64,000 nt of DNA. Source: Paenibacillus hamazuiensis. GTDB lineage: Bacteria > Bacillota > Bacilli > Paenibacillales > NBRC-103111. This document shows positions 25,218 through 33,571 of this stretch, piece after piece. Below the pieces are notes generated by a model that did not search any database, was not told the origin of the DNA, and was given only the letters and a program-made list of their open reading frames with translations. The stretch lies in the NCBI RefSeq assembly GCF_023276405.1, contig NZ_JALRMO010000001.1, positions 8,347,501 to 8,411,500 on the forward strand. Direction: 5' to 3'. The number at the start of each line of letters is the position of its first letter. Position 1 is the first letter of the stretch. The position numbers were made by a program, and so were the translations under genes.

Positions 25218-27086
25218 TTAAGTAAACAACACATCGGTATAAAAATAATAAGGTCCCGGCGTTTTCGTCATTTTCATGGAAACGGGCAGCACGTACAGCT
25301 CGAGAGGGGCGTCGCCCTTCACTGCTTCGATCTCCAGCCGGTGCTCGCCGTCCGGCAGTTTGAATTCTGCCAGCTTGTCGGGAACGGCCCGGTGGAAGGC
25401 GGGCATGAATTCCGTCTCCCGCTCGTCCTGGATCAATAATTTCCCGTTCAAATACGCTTTGACCGGGCCGGCCGTCGCCACGATCAGCCGGATTTGCCGG
25501 CTGTCGGGGCTGCACAGTGTAGTCGCCGCACGGTAGATGCCGGACTCGGAGGTTTGCAGCGCGCCGGCGAAGTCGATCCGGTTGCCCGGCATGACCGCCT
25601 CCCGCCAATCGCTGTCCGAAGGTCCGCGCAATTGCCAATGCGTCGCGCTGACCAGATGGAGAGGAACCGACTCCGCGTTCCAGAAATGGCCGTCATGATG
25701 GCGTTCGATTTCGAGCTGCAGCGCATAATAGGGCTTGATTTCCCTATCCGAGAAGACCTGCAGCGTCCATGACGCCTCCTGACCCGGCTTCAGCTCAAGC
25801 TTCTCGGCCGCTGGGCCGCGCCAGCCGGCCGGCACCGACAGCCGCAGCAACCCTTCCCATGCTTCGGCGGAACGGTTGATCAACGTGACTGCGATAGGCT
25901 TGCTCTGTCCTCTGCCGATCGCCGGCCCCTCGTCGCCGTAATCGACGATCAGCTCGACTCCCATGTTGCTGCGCGTCCCCTTCGGCAGCAAGTAACGGTT
26001 CGAGCGGAAACTGAGCTTCCACAGCCAACGCGGATCGTAAAATTCGGCCAGCTCCGATTGCAGCTCCGGCGACGTTTTCTCCTGTCCGAACGTGATTGGA
26101 ATGTTCCAGACGGCAGCTACTTCCTTGCCGATTTTGAGCGTTCGTGCGGTCAGCTCGTCGAGCGTCTCCGGAATCGCGAAGCCTTTGATCGGCGCATTCA
26201 CTGCGATTCGGTCGCCGACCGGCTTCAGCCAGCGCTCCGGCAGCTTCTCAGGCCCCAGAATGATGCCGAGAATCGCGCCCAGCGTCGCCGCCGTACAGTC
26301 GGTGTCGTAGCCACAATTGACCGCTTTCAGAATCGCGTCGCCGAAATCTTCGCCGTACAGCCAGCCGAGCAGCGTAAATGCAATATTTTGCGGTGCGTCC
26401 GTAAAATTCGGATGCCCGTGATGCTCCAGAACGAGCCCCCTGGCCTCGGTCCATGTCTTTCCTTCCCGATGCCATTCGAGCAGCGCGCGCACCGCTTGGG
26501 CCGTCCGGCATTCCTCCGGGATATAGGTCAGCCCGATCTGAATGAGCCGGTCGCGGTCCGTCTCGAAAAATGCAGCGCTTTCAATCGCCGCAAAAAACAT
26601 TTCGCCATAAACACCCTCGCCTCCGGCATGGTCGACAATCGCATCCTGATACGCGTAATATGCCGCGACGCCGGGACAGCCCGGAGCGATCATCGCCCAA
26701 ATTTCCGAGCGGATCGGTGCTCCCATGCAATCGGCGAACGGATTGTTGAACCAGCCGGCCACCGGCGGGACCAGCCCTCTGCGCAAATTCGCCAGACCGT
26801 AGCCATACTCGTCGAACGGGAAAAACACATGTTCCATCCATTCCTGTCCCAGCTCGGTCGCGGTCAGCCGGGCTCCGTACTGCTCCAGCGCGTGCAGCCA
26901 GACGATTTGCAGATCCAGGTCGTCGTTCGGCAGCGGCCCGTCCGACAGCTGTGGATAATACGACAGATTGAGCAGTTCCTTTCGCCCTTCGACCGGATAC
27001 CCCAGCGTACCGCCGATATTTTTGCCCAGCCAGCCTCCGTAAATTTTGCGATAATACTCGGTTTCGTTCAATTTACTGACTCCCAT
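25218..27086 (-). CDS. ADP-ribosylglycohydrolase family protein with C-terminal beta domain
   Basis: 622 residues. The N-terminal 330 residues show the ARH fold: YYRKIYGGWLGKNIGGTLG, PNDDLDLQIVWLHALE (metal-binding acidic cluster) and VNCGYDTDCTAATLGAILG (the second metal site, D-T-D-x-x-A). Residues from about 340 form an extra beta-rich part (VTLINRSAEAWEGLLRLSV, GPVKAYLNGKLLIQD) that looks like carbohydrate-binding or sandwich modules. In a sugar ABC-transporter operon under an AraC regulator the enzyme probably removes a glycosyl group from a small molecule rather than from protein. It is first in the operon, 56 bases before the binding protein. Confidence 0.82.
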   Translation of the reverse strand: MGVSKLNETEYYRKIYGGWLGKNIGGTLGYPVEGRKELLNLSYYPQLSDGPLPNDDLDLQIVWLHALEQYGARLTATELGQEWMEHVFFPFDEYGYGLANLRRGLVPPVAGWFNNPFADCMGAPIRSEIWAMIAPGCPGVAAYYAYQDAIVDHAGGEGVYGEMFFAAIESAAFFETDRDRLIQIGLTYIPEECRTAQAVRALLEWHREGKTWTEARGLVLEHHGHPNFTDAPQNIAFTLLGWLYGEDFGDAILKAVNCGYDTDCTAATLGAILGIILGPEKLPERWLKPVGDRIAVNAPIKGFAIPETLDELTARTLKIGKEVAAVWNIPITFGQEKTSPELQSELAEFYDPRWLWKLSFRSNRYLLPKGTRSNMGVELIVDYGDEGPAIGRGQSKPIAVTLINRSAEAWEGLLRLSVPAGWRGPAAEKLELKPGQEASWTLQVFSDREIKPYYALQLEIERHHDGHFWNAESVPLHLVSATHWQLRGPSDSDWREAVMPGNRIDFAGALQTSESGIYRAATTLCSPDSRQIRLIVATAGPVKAYLNGKLLIQDERETEFMPAFHRAVPDKLAEFKLPDGEHRLEIEAVKGDAPLELYVLPVSMKMTKTPGPYYFYTDVLFT

Positions 27087-27160
27087 TGTTCAGCCTCCAT
27101 GATGACATATTTTTGAAGCTCAACAAACAATGTACCAGCCGGGAAAGGTCGTGAACATCG

Positions 27161-27176
27161 ATAATCTTAAGATTAT
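27161..27176. promoter_or_regulatory. Perfect palindrome between divergent genes
   Basis: ATAATCTTAAGATTAT, a 16-bp perfect palindrome between the AraC gene and the ADP-ribosylglycohydrolase gene. A candidate operator; no protein can be assigned from sequence. Confidence 0.4.
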
Positions 27177-27284
27177 TAAGCGATTTATCCCAAACTTGTC
27201 AAGGGTCGGGAGACCGCTTGGTAAAACAAATCTGACTGTGCTACGATATAAATAATTTTCGACACGAACGAATAGGGTGATCAG

Positions 27285-28178
27285 ATGAAATATTACGCAG
27301 CTTCGCGCCTTTCCGTCTTTGACGTCAAATGGACCAAGCAGTATCATGTCGGCGAATCCTTCTATACGTATCATTACAACCCTTATTATCAGCTGATTAT
27401 GGTCACGGAAGGACCGGTTTATTGGCAGGTGGAGAACGAAAAGTTCATACTGGAGGCGGGGGAAACGTTCTTGCTCAATCCGTGGGAGCGTCATATGGGC
27501 TGGAGAAGGCCGGAGGGCGTGTCCGCGTTTTTCTGGGTGCAATTTTCGTCGAACCCGCCGTTCAAGGAACTCGACACCTCGACAAAACCGATCAGCGAGT
27601 ACGAAATATTACATGCCGAAAAAAACGAATTGCGCACCAAAACGACGAGCGACGCCGACCAACTGCTCATTCCGCGCCGGTTCAAGCCGAACCAACGGTT
27701 CAAACTGCTCAATTTATTCGAAAATCTGGACAACGAAATGAAGCATCCCGTCGGCTATTTCCGCTTTCGTCTCACCCAGCATTTGTGCAAAATCATCGAG
27801 ATCATCTCAACCGACCTGCTGGAGCAAAACTTCAGAACAATGACGCTGCCGGGTTCCTATAATATTTACAGGCAGCTGCTTAATTTTTTGCACGACTTTT
27901 ACCAGACCGATCTGACCAAAGAAGTAATCGAAAACAAAATGAACCGCAGCTACGAGTACGTCAGCCAAGTATTCAAAAAGCATTCCGGAATGAACATCGT
28001 CCATTACATCCATCAACTGCGCGTCCAAAGGGCCAAGCATCTGCTCGAGGAAAGCCAGCTGTCGATCCAGGAAATCGCCCGCGAGATCGGCATCGACGAC
28101 GCCTTTTATTTCAGTAAACTATTCAAGCAAATCGAAGGTGTACCGCCCTCCAAATACCGGGAAATGCATCGCAGCTAA
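27285..28178 (+). CDS. AraC-family regulator of the sugar locus
   Basis: 297 residues. The N-terminus is a cupin-type sugar-sensing domain (YYQLIMVTEGPVYWQVEN, FILEAGETFLLNPWERH). The C-terminal 100 residues are the double helix-turn-helix of AraC proteins: YEYVSQVFKKHSGMNIVHYI, AKHLLEESQLSIQEIAREIG, FSKLFKQIEGVPPSKYRE. It is divergent from the transporter operon, so it probably activates that operon when the substrate is present. Confidence 0.92.
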   Translation: MKYYAASRLSVFDVKWTKQYHVGESFYTYHYNPYYQLIMVTEGPVYWQVENEKFILEAGETFLLNPWERHMGWRRPEGVSAFFWVQFSSNPPFKELDTSTKPISEYEILHAEKNELRTKTTSDADQLLIPRRFKPNQRFKLLNLFENLDNEMKHPVGYFRFRLTQHLCKIIEIISTDLLEQNFRTMTLPGSYNIYRQLLNFLHDFYQTDLTKEVIENKMNRSYEYVSQVFKKHSGMNIVHYIHQLRVQRAKHLLEESQLSIQEIAREIGIDDAFYFSKLFKQIEGVPPSKYREMHRS

Positions 28179-28328
28179 TGCTCAAAGCTTTCAAGCTTGG
28201 CTTTTCGGCGTGACCCGCCTCGATTATGCAAAAATCGCCTGAAGGTCTTGCGGGGAGACTCGGGATGTTAGCACATCATCGGACTCGCACATATACTGAT
28301 ATTATAAGAACCTTGGGAAGTGATTCCG

Positions 28329-28598
28329 ATGAAAATCAGTTTCCGAACAACCATCCGGGTTAATTTGAAAAAGGTTTTGGCGGGCTGTGTTGTCAACGTA
28401 CCGGAGCAGGAGCTTTTGCAGGAAATCAAGGAAATCGTCGGCTTTTGGTCGGAACAAAGGCTTTATGATAATGATTGGCCGGTTGTAAACGAGGCGGGAG
28501 CAATCCGCGAGCATTTGCTGGAAAACGGTCTGATCAGTGAGGAAAACTCCAATGAGGCTGTCGAAGATATGCTGTATGTACAAGGGCTCACCGATTAG
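28329..28598 (+). CDS. Unrecognised 89-residue protein
   Basis: Starts at the ATG at 28329 (MKISFRTTIRVNLKKVL) with GGGAAG eight bases before; a GTG at 28320 is the alternative. A small soluble acidic protein with a basic N-terminus and helical middle (PEQELLQEIKEIVGFWSEQ) ending DMLYVQGLTD. No family was recognised. It lies ahead of cotJA by 91 bases with a short GCTCACCGATTAGGTGAGC hairpin just after its stop, so it may be separate from the cotJ operon. Confidence 0.55.
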   Translation: MKISFRTTIRVNLKKVLAGCVVNVPEQELLQEIKEIVGFWSEQRLYDNDWPVVNEAGAIREHLLENGLISEENSNEAVEDMLYVQGLTD

Positions 28599-28689
28599 GT
28601 GAGCTTTTGTTTTATCCAAACGCCACACATAATGGACATCCTTTCCATCTATACATATTGGTAGATCGTTTTACGAAGGAGGATCGTCC

Positions 28690-28899
28690 GTGATCAGCAA
28701 TGAAAAGGTGTACCACCCGTTCGTCGGTCCTTTTGACCCTTGTCCGCCGATTATCGTCAAGACGTACAGCACCCCGCCTCAGTTATTTATTCAATTTCAG
28801 CCGCCGAATCTGCCGCAATTTTCGCCCCAGGAGGCTTTGATGCGGGGAACGCTTTGGCCCGCCTTGTATAGTCATTATGAACCGAATCCGTTCAAGTAG
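28690..28899 (+). CDS. cotJA: Spore coat protein CotJA
   Basis: 69 residues from a GTG behind AGGAGGATCG. A Pro-rich small coat-associated protein (FVGPFDPCPPIIVKTYSTPP, PQEALMRGTLWPALYS), as in the CotJA family. The PQEAL-RGTLWP segment is diagnostic. First of three tightly spaced genes (17-base gap to cotJB), in B. subtilis a mother-cell sigma-E operon. Confidence 0.93.
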   Translation: MISNEKVYHPFVGPFDPCPPIIVKTYSTPPQLFIQFQPPNLPQFSPQEALMRGTLWPALYSHYEPNPFK

Positions 28900-28916
28900 A
28901 AAGGGGGAAATAAGCC

Positions 28917-29180
28917 GTGTCCAATCCGTTGTCGGAACATTATTACCAACTGCTGCAGGAGCTTCAGGCCGTCGATTTTGTACTCGTCGAGCTCACGCTT
29001 TACCTGGATACGCATCCTTGGGACGAACAGGCCATCGCGCAGTTCAATCAGATGTCGCAGCAGCGCCACAAGCTGGCCTTTCAGTTCGAGCAGGAATACG
29101 GGCCGCTCATGCAGTTCGGTCACAGTTACTCCAGAAGCCCGTGGCAGTGGGTGGAGACACCCTGGCCGTGGCAAGTATAA
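28917..29180 (+). CDS. cotJB: Spore coat protein CotJB
   Basis: 87 residues from GTG behind AAAGGGGG. Characteristic CotJB features: YYQLLQELQAVDFVLVELTL, YLDTHPWDEQAIAQFNQ and the C-terminal YGPLMQFGHSYSRSPWQW with PWPW. Needed with CotJC in the inner spore coat. Confidence 0.95.
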   Translation: MSNPLSEHYYQLLQELQAVDFVLVELTLYLDTHPWDEQAIAQFNQMSQQRHKLAFQFEQEYGPLMQFGHSYSRSPWQWVETPWPWQV

Positions 29181-29204
29181 ACGTAAAGGAGTGAGCAGGC
29201 CCTT

Positions 29205-29774
29205 ATGTGGATTTATGAAAAAAAGCTGCAATACCCGGTCAGGGTCAGCAAATGCGATCCGCGCATGGCAAAGCTGCTGCTGGAACAATACGGCGGTGCG
29301 GACGGCGAGCTTGCGGCGGCGCTGCGTTATTTGAACCAGCGCTATTCGATACCAGATAAAGTCATCGGGCTGTTGACGGATATAGGGACGGAGGAATTTG
29401 CGCACCTTGAGATGATCGCGACCATGGTTTACAAGCTTACGAAGGATGCCACCCCGGAACAGCTCAGAGCCGCCGGACTCGACGATCATTACGCCAACCA
29501 TGACAAGGCTTTGTTTTATCAAAACGCTTCGGGAGTGCCGTGGACGGCCACCTACATACAGGCGAAAGGGGATCCGATCGCCGATCTGTACGAAGACATA
29601 GCCGCTGAGGAGAAAGCACGCGCCACGTATCAATGGCTGATCGATTTGACGGACGACGTCGACTTACAGGACGGCCTTAAGTTTTTGCGGGAGCGGGAAG
29701 TGGTTCATTCGATGAGGTTCCGCGAAGCGGTGGAGATTTTGAAGGCGGGGCAGGGAGTGAAGACGGTTTTTTAG
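29205..29774 (+). CDS. cotJC: Spore coat protein CotJC (manganese-catalase family)
   Basis: 189 residues. A di-manganese ferritin-like fold: MWIYEKKLQYPVRVSKCDPR, GTEEFAHLEMIATMVYKL (metal ligands E-x-x-H), YEDIAAEEKARATYQWL and REREVVHSMRFREAVE (second ligand set). The family may destroy peroxide in the coat. The operon ends with a terminator 53 bases after the stop. Confidence 0.95.
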   Translation: MWIYEKKLQYPVRVSKCDPRMAKLLLEQYGGADGELAAALRYLNQRYSIPDKVIGLLTDIGTEEFAHLEMIATMVYKLTKDATPEQLRAAGLDDHYANHDKALFYQNASGVPWTATYIQAKGDPIADLYEDIAAEEKARATYQWLIDLTDDVDLQDGLKFLREREVVHSMRFREAVEILKAGQGVKTVF

Positions 29775-29827
29775 GGGGATTACCTTAAGGGGAAGTTTAG
29801 TTTTTATCTGGGATGATAAGAAGACAT

Positions 29828-29857
29828 CCCCGCTAGCGAGGCTGGCGGGGATTTTTT
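29828..29857 (+). terminator. Terminator after cotJC
   Basis: CCCCGC ... GCGGGG hairpin followed by TTTTTT, between convergent genes. Confidence 0.85.
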
Positions 29858-29858
29858 G

Positions 29859-31574
29859 TTAGTGATTAGGCGTGTAGTTTGAATTGGCAAGGATTTTATT
29901 GACAATGTAAACAAGGTCCTCGTTTGTTACAAATTCATCGCCCGCTTGATTGACGTTATATTTTACCGGATCGGCGTTGGAGGCGTGTTTGCCGTAATAG
30001 TAAGCATCTATAGCCAGGTCAAGAAGCGTGTAATCTCCCGATTTGTTGACGTCCTGTACATCACCGATCAGTACGGTGTCCTCCAAACAAGAATTTTCGT
30101 CTAAATCAAATTCACGTTCGGTGTTCGCAATACGGCATTTGAACGCGTCTATCTTGCCGGTCCCTGCCGCTTTTGCACGCAGCTTCAGCTTTAAGATTAT
30201 AGTTTCGCCGTTAATGCCATATGCCTGTCCTTGGCTTGCAATAATAAAACGAATTGTACCGTTTTGATCTATAGGGGTGTTATAAATTTTGTAGCCTGAT
30301 ACTTCCTCGATACCTAAATATTCGAAGCGATTATTATCATAATGTACGGAGAAATCTTCAGCATAAATGTTGTTGACGTTCTTCAATACCACATTAGCTT
30401 TAATTTCATCTCCAACTGCAACCTTGGTTTCTGCAATAGCGATGTCCAGATTAGGTTGATTGGGAATCGTCACTGAAGCTTCGTTGGAAGGATTACTTTC
30501 GCCGCCTGCTCCGATCGCAGAAACGACGTAGTAATAAGTAACGCCCGCGGCAGCGGAAGCATCCGTGTAGGTTGTTCCCGTTACGGTGGAAGCCAATAAC
30601 ATGTGCGGGCCGCCGGCGTAGACTGAGCGTCTAACGTTATAAGCCGCTGCATTATTTGATGCATTCCAGTTCAAAATGACATGTCCGTTGCTAACTTCGC
30701 CGGTTAGGTTCGTCGGTGCCACTGGTGGAGGAACAGGGATGCGAGGCGTGACGGATATCTCTCTTGAATACCCGCTTTCCCCACCGCTGCTTTTTAAAGC
30801 AGAAACTACGTAATAATACGTAATTCCATTGGTGACGGAAGTATCGCTATAAGATGTATAAGTGGTGGTGGTTACTGTTGTATAAGGCCCTCCTGGCGAT
30901 GTTGAACGTTTTAGATTGTACCCCGTTGAACCGGGAATCGTGTTCCAATAATTATTAACTACCGAATCGCCAAACGATGTCCATTGGATCTGTGGGGTAC
31001 TTAATATAGGATCTTCGGGCGTCACGGATACTACGTTTGAATCGGCGCTTTCTCCATTGGAATTAACAGCCGTTACGATATAATAGTAAGTAATACCATT
31101 TGTTACGGAGTTGTCAGTATAACTATAACTTGTTGCAGGCAGGTTCACGATAATAGCGTAAGGACCACCGGAGGTGAGACTGCGTTTTATATTATATGAA
31201 TCGGCGTTTGGAACCGAGTTCCACGCAAGAGTGATTTGTGCATTTCCAGATATGCCATATACAGAGGGTGCCGTCAGGGAAGGGTTTTGAGGTAACGCTG
31301 AGACTTCGTTTGAATTAGCGCTTTCCAGGCCGGATTCAGTAGGAGGTTCCGGTGAAAGAGAACTGCTTTTGAGGTTTACCGAGATCGGCATCACGTATCG
31401 GGTGTTGATAGGTTCAGAGGGGACGGCATCTCCCTCAATCCATCCCGCAGCGTATGCGGTAACCGAAGTTCCGTCTGCGCCATCAGACAATGGTAAACTT
31501 ACCGTTGCTGCCGAAACCTCTAGTGCGGGGATCAGTAGAAAAAGTGCAACCATCAGACAAATCATTTTTTTCAA
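29859..31574 (-). CDS. Secreted protein with three Fn3 domains, cohesin-like and dockerin-like modules
   Basis: 571 residues. Signal peptide MKKMICLMVALFLLIPAL, cleavage near VSAAT. Three fibronectin type III domains at about 97-187, 190-280 and 287-375, each with the pattern N-x-x-R-S-x-x-x-G-G-P-Y and G-x-x-Y-Y-Y-x-V-x-A. Residues 378-505 form a cohesin-type beta domain (VAVGDEIKANVVLKNVNN, FSVHYDNNRFEYLGIEEV). The C-terminus has two dockerin-like calcium loops (DVNKSGDYTLLDLAIDAYYYG; NQAGDEFVTNEDLVYIVNK). It is probably surface or secreted, with self or partner docking. The GC content is lower than that of neighbours. Confidence 0.85.
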   Translation of the reverse strand: MKKMICLMVALFLLIPALEVSAATVSLPLSDGADGTSVTAYAAGWIEGDAVPSEPINTRYVMPISVNLKSSSLSPEPPTESGLESANSNEVSALPQNPSLTAPSVYGISGNAQITLAWNSVPNADSYNIKRSLTSGGPYAIIVNLPATSYSYTDNSVTNGITYYYIVTAVNSNGESADSNVVSVTPEDPILSTPQIQWTSFGDSVVNNYWNTIPGSTGYNLKRSTSPGGPYTTVTTTTYTSYSDTSVTNGITYYYVVSALKSSGGESGYSREISVTPRIPVPPPVAPTNLTGEVSNGHVILNWNASNNAAAYNVRRSVYAGGPHMLLASTVTGTTYTDASAAAGVTYYYVVSAIGAGGESNPSNEASVTIPNQPNLDIAIAETKVAVGDEIKANVVLKNVNNIYAEDFSVHYDNNRFEYLGIEEVSGYKIYNTPIDQNGTIRFIIASQGQAYGINGETIILKLKLRAKAAGTGKIDAFKCRIANTEREFDLDENSCLEDTVLIGDVQDVNKSGDYTLLDLAIDAYYYGKHASNADPVKYNVNQAGDEFVTNEDLVYIVNKILANSNYTPNH

Positions 31575-31737
31575 TAAAATCTCTCCCTTAATTTATTTGA
31601 GTTACAATAACATACATTAAAATACAAGATATTACATCTGCCGTCTAAACATAATATGGATAAAATGTAATATTATTTATTTTTTCGAGGGCGACGATTT
31701 TGACAAAAAGGACAGATCCATAAATTATTTATCATTA

Positions 31738-31764
31738 AAAAAAGCCGCCAAAAGGCGGCTTTCC
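31738..31764 (-). terminator. Terminator after the SDR gene
   Basis: AAAGCCGCC-AAAA-GGCGGCTTT; on the minus strand the hairpin is followed by TTTTTTT. Confidence 0.9.
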
Positions 31765-31767
31765 GGC

Positions 31768-32532
31768 TTAAAGATGCGACCCGCCGGTGGCGTCGAGCAG
31801 CTGCCCGGTGATCCAGCGGCTATCGGACGATGAAAGGAACGCGACGATATCGGCGATGTCGGAAGGTTCTCCGATCCGTCCCAGCGCCGATATGTCCTCC
31901 GCGTGTTTGCGACCTTCCGGCGTATGGAGCCACGAGGCGTTGACGTCGGTGTCGACGATGCCGGGCAGGACCGCGTTGACGGTAATGCCCCTCAGTCCGA
32001 GCAGCTGGGCGAGATGCAGCGTGAACGTATTGATGGCGCCCTTGGTCAAATTGTACGCCATGATGTGCGGATAAGCGATCCGTGTGACGCCGGACGATAT
32101 ATTGATGATGCGGCCTCCATCCCGGATGCGGGACAGCGACTGCTGCACGAGGAAAAACGGCGCCTTCACATTGACGGCAAACAGCCCGTCGAACATGTCC
32201 TCCGTCGTTTCCTCAAAGGTAGACGAGGTGCCGATACCGGCATTGTTCACCAAAATATCGAAATGCCGGCTGTCGCTCCGCGTGGCGAGCTCCTCATCCA
32301 GCGAACGAACGAGCCGGTGCACGCCGTCAACGGATTCGAGATCCGCTTCGACGGCGAAGGCGGCGCCTCCATTGTCCTCAATCGTACGAACGACTTCATC
32401 CGCCGCATCGCGCCGCCTGCCGTAGTGCACCGCGACGAGAGCGCCTTCCTCCGCGAGGCGAAGGGCAATCCCTCTTCCGATTCCTCTGCCTCCTCCTGTA
32501 ACGATGGCTGTTTTTCCTTCCAAACGTCTCAT
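31768..32532 (-). CDS. Short-chain dehydrogenase/reductase
   Basis: 254 residues from the ATG at 32532 (MRRLEGKTAIVTGG), with AAGGAG eight bases before. Rossmann motif TGGGRGIGRGIALRL, LVNNAGIGTS, catalytic Ser in NISSGVTR and Tyr-x-x-x-Lys in YNLTKGA. A typical classical SDR with NADP-type preference hinted by an Arg-rich HYGRRRDAAD loop. The substrate is unknown. Its promoter has MerR-type geometry and the MerR gene lies just upstream on the same strand, so expression is probably induced by the MerR ligand. Confidence 0.92.
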   Translation of the reverse strand: MRRLEGKTAIVTGGGRGIGRGIALRLAEEGALVAVHYGRRRDAADEVVRTIEDNGGAAFAVEADLESVDGVHRLVRSLDEELATRSDSRHFDILVNNAGIGTSSTFEETTEDMFDGLFAVNVKAPFFLVQQSLSRIRDGGRIINISSGVTRIAYPHIMAYNLTKGAINTFTLHLAQLLGLRGITVNAVLPGIVDTDVNASWLHTPEGRKHAEDISALGRIGEPSDIADIVAFLSSSDSRWITGQLLDATGGSHL

Positions 32533-32564
32533 GAACCTCACTCCTTATCGGTAGATGTAAATCT

Positions 32565-32596
32565 ACACTACACCTTCCCCTTAAGGGGAGAGTCAA
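32565..32596 (-). promoter_or_regulatory. MerR-type promoter/operator of the SDR gene
   Basis: On the minus strand: TTGACT at 32596-32591, a 20-bp spacer holding the near-palindrome CTCCCCTTAAGGGGAAGG, then TAGTGT at 32570-32565. The over-long spacer with central dyad is the hallmark of promoters untwisted by MerR-family activators; TTGACTCTCCCC resembles the start of the B. subtilis bmr promoter. Confidence 0.75.
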
Positions 32597-32626
32597 GAGG
32601 CGATTTCAGCCGACGTTCAAGAAGAT

Positions 32627-33460
32627 TCAGGAAACGGCGGGCACGACGGGAACGATAAGCTCCGCCGTTCTCGAGCTCCCGTAAATCTCTTTGTCCGGAG
32701 TCAAATAGGTCTCGCGGACGGGCTCCGTGTCGGAAGGGCGGCAGCCGTTTGCGGCCATCCACGAAGCAAGCTCGTCCATAGCGGGGCACGAGCTGACGTA
32801 AGGGTCGCAGCGATGCACGAGGACCGCCGCCTTCAGTTCCGGCAGCCATTTGACGCTCACTCTGTCGCTGCCGGGAATCTCCTTGGAGATGGCTACGGCA
32901 ACCTCCACGTCGGAGTGTTCCCCCTCGCCGCCGCAATCGTGCCAAAGCACGGTCAGCGGGGCGTTGTCGTCTTCGCCGTGCGCACGCACGTACGCCTTGA
33001 CTTCGTCCAGCAGCAGGCACAGGTGCGAACGGGGGCAGACGGCGCGTACGGATGCGACGAGCTGCGGTTTTACGTTTTGCAGCTTCACCTCCGGCTGATC
33101 CGCAGAAGGCACAGTCCGCTCAAGGCGGGCAAGCCTTGCGTCCATTTCCCCGAGCCGGCGCTCCGCCTCCCGGATGGTGCGCTCCAGCTCCGCGCGTTTG
33201 GCTGCGACGAGCTGCTTGACCTGTTCGGGGGACACGCCGTCATCCAAAAGCGGCTTGATCTGCTCGAGGGTAAAGCCCTGTTCCTTGAAAGCGGAGATCC
33301 GCTTTACCGTCAGCAGCTGTTCGGGGGAATAGTAGCGATAGCCGGTAAATTCGTCGACGTGAGCGGGCTTCAGCAAGCCAAGCTCATCGTAAAACCGCAG
33401 CGTTTTGACGGAAACCCGGCTGATTTTGGCAAAAGCGCTGATTTTGAACATGACGCCCAT
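32627..33460 (-). CDS. MerR-family regulator with GyrI-like ligand domain (BmrR-like)
   Basis: 277 residues from the ATG at 33460 (MGVMFKISAFAKISR) with AAAGGAG five bases before; two other ATG codons lie within four codons. N-terminal MerR helix-turn-helix (SRVSVKTLRFYDELGLLKP, TGYRYYSPEQLL), a coiled-coil with ERTIREAERRLGEMDARL, then a GyrI-like small-molecule domain (residues 120-277; VKWLPELKAAVLVHRC, ETYLTPDKEIYG). It probably senses a hydrophobic or cationic compound and activates the downstream SDR gene. Confidence 0.9.
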   Translation of the reverse strand: MGVMFKISAFAKISRVSVKTLRFYDELGLLKPAHVDEFTGYRYYSPEQLLTVKRISAFKEQGFTLEQIKPLLDDGVSPEQVKQLVAAKRAELERTIREAERRLGEMDARLARLERTVPSADQPEVKLQNVKPQLVASVRAVCPRSHLCLLLDEVKAYVRAHGEDDNAPLTVLWHDCGGEGEHSDVEVAVAISKEIPGSDRVSVKWLPELKAAVLVHRCDPYVSSCPAMDELASWMAANGCRPSDTEPVRETYLTPDKEIYGSSRTAELIVPVVPAVS

Positions 33461-33571
33461 CATGGCTCCTTTGGAGAAAAAATAGACATATCTCCAGCAT
33501 ACAACAAAATGCTGCAAAGAAACATGGCCGGGCTTCGCCCGGCCGCAGAGCTGCCGAAAAGCGAGCGGGCA

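Noticed and set aside
28182-28215. AAGCTTTCAAGCTT terminator after the AraC gene
   Set aside because: Stem of only four to six pairs and a short T tract; too weak to call.
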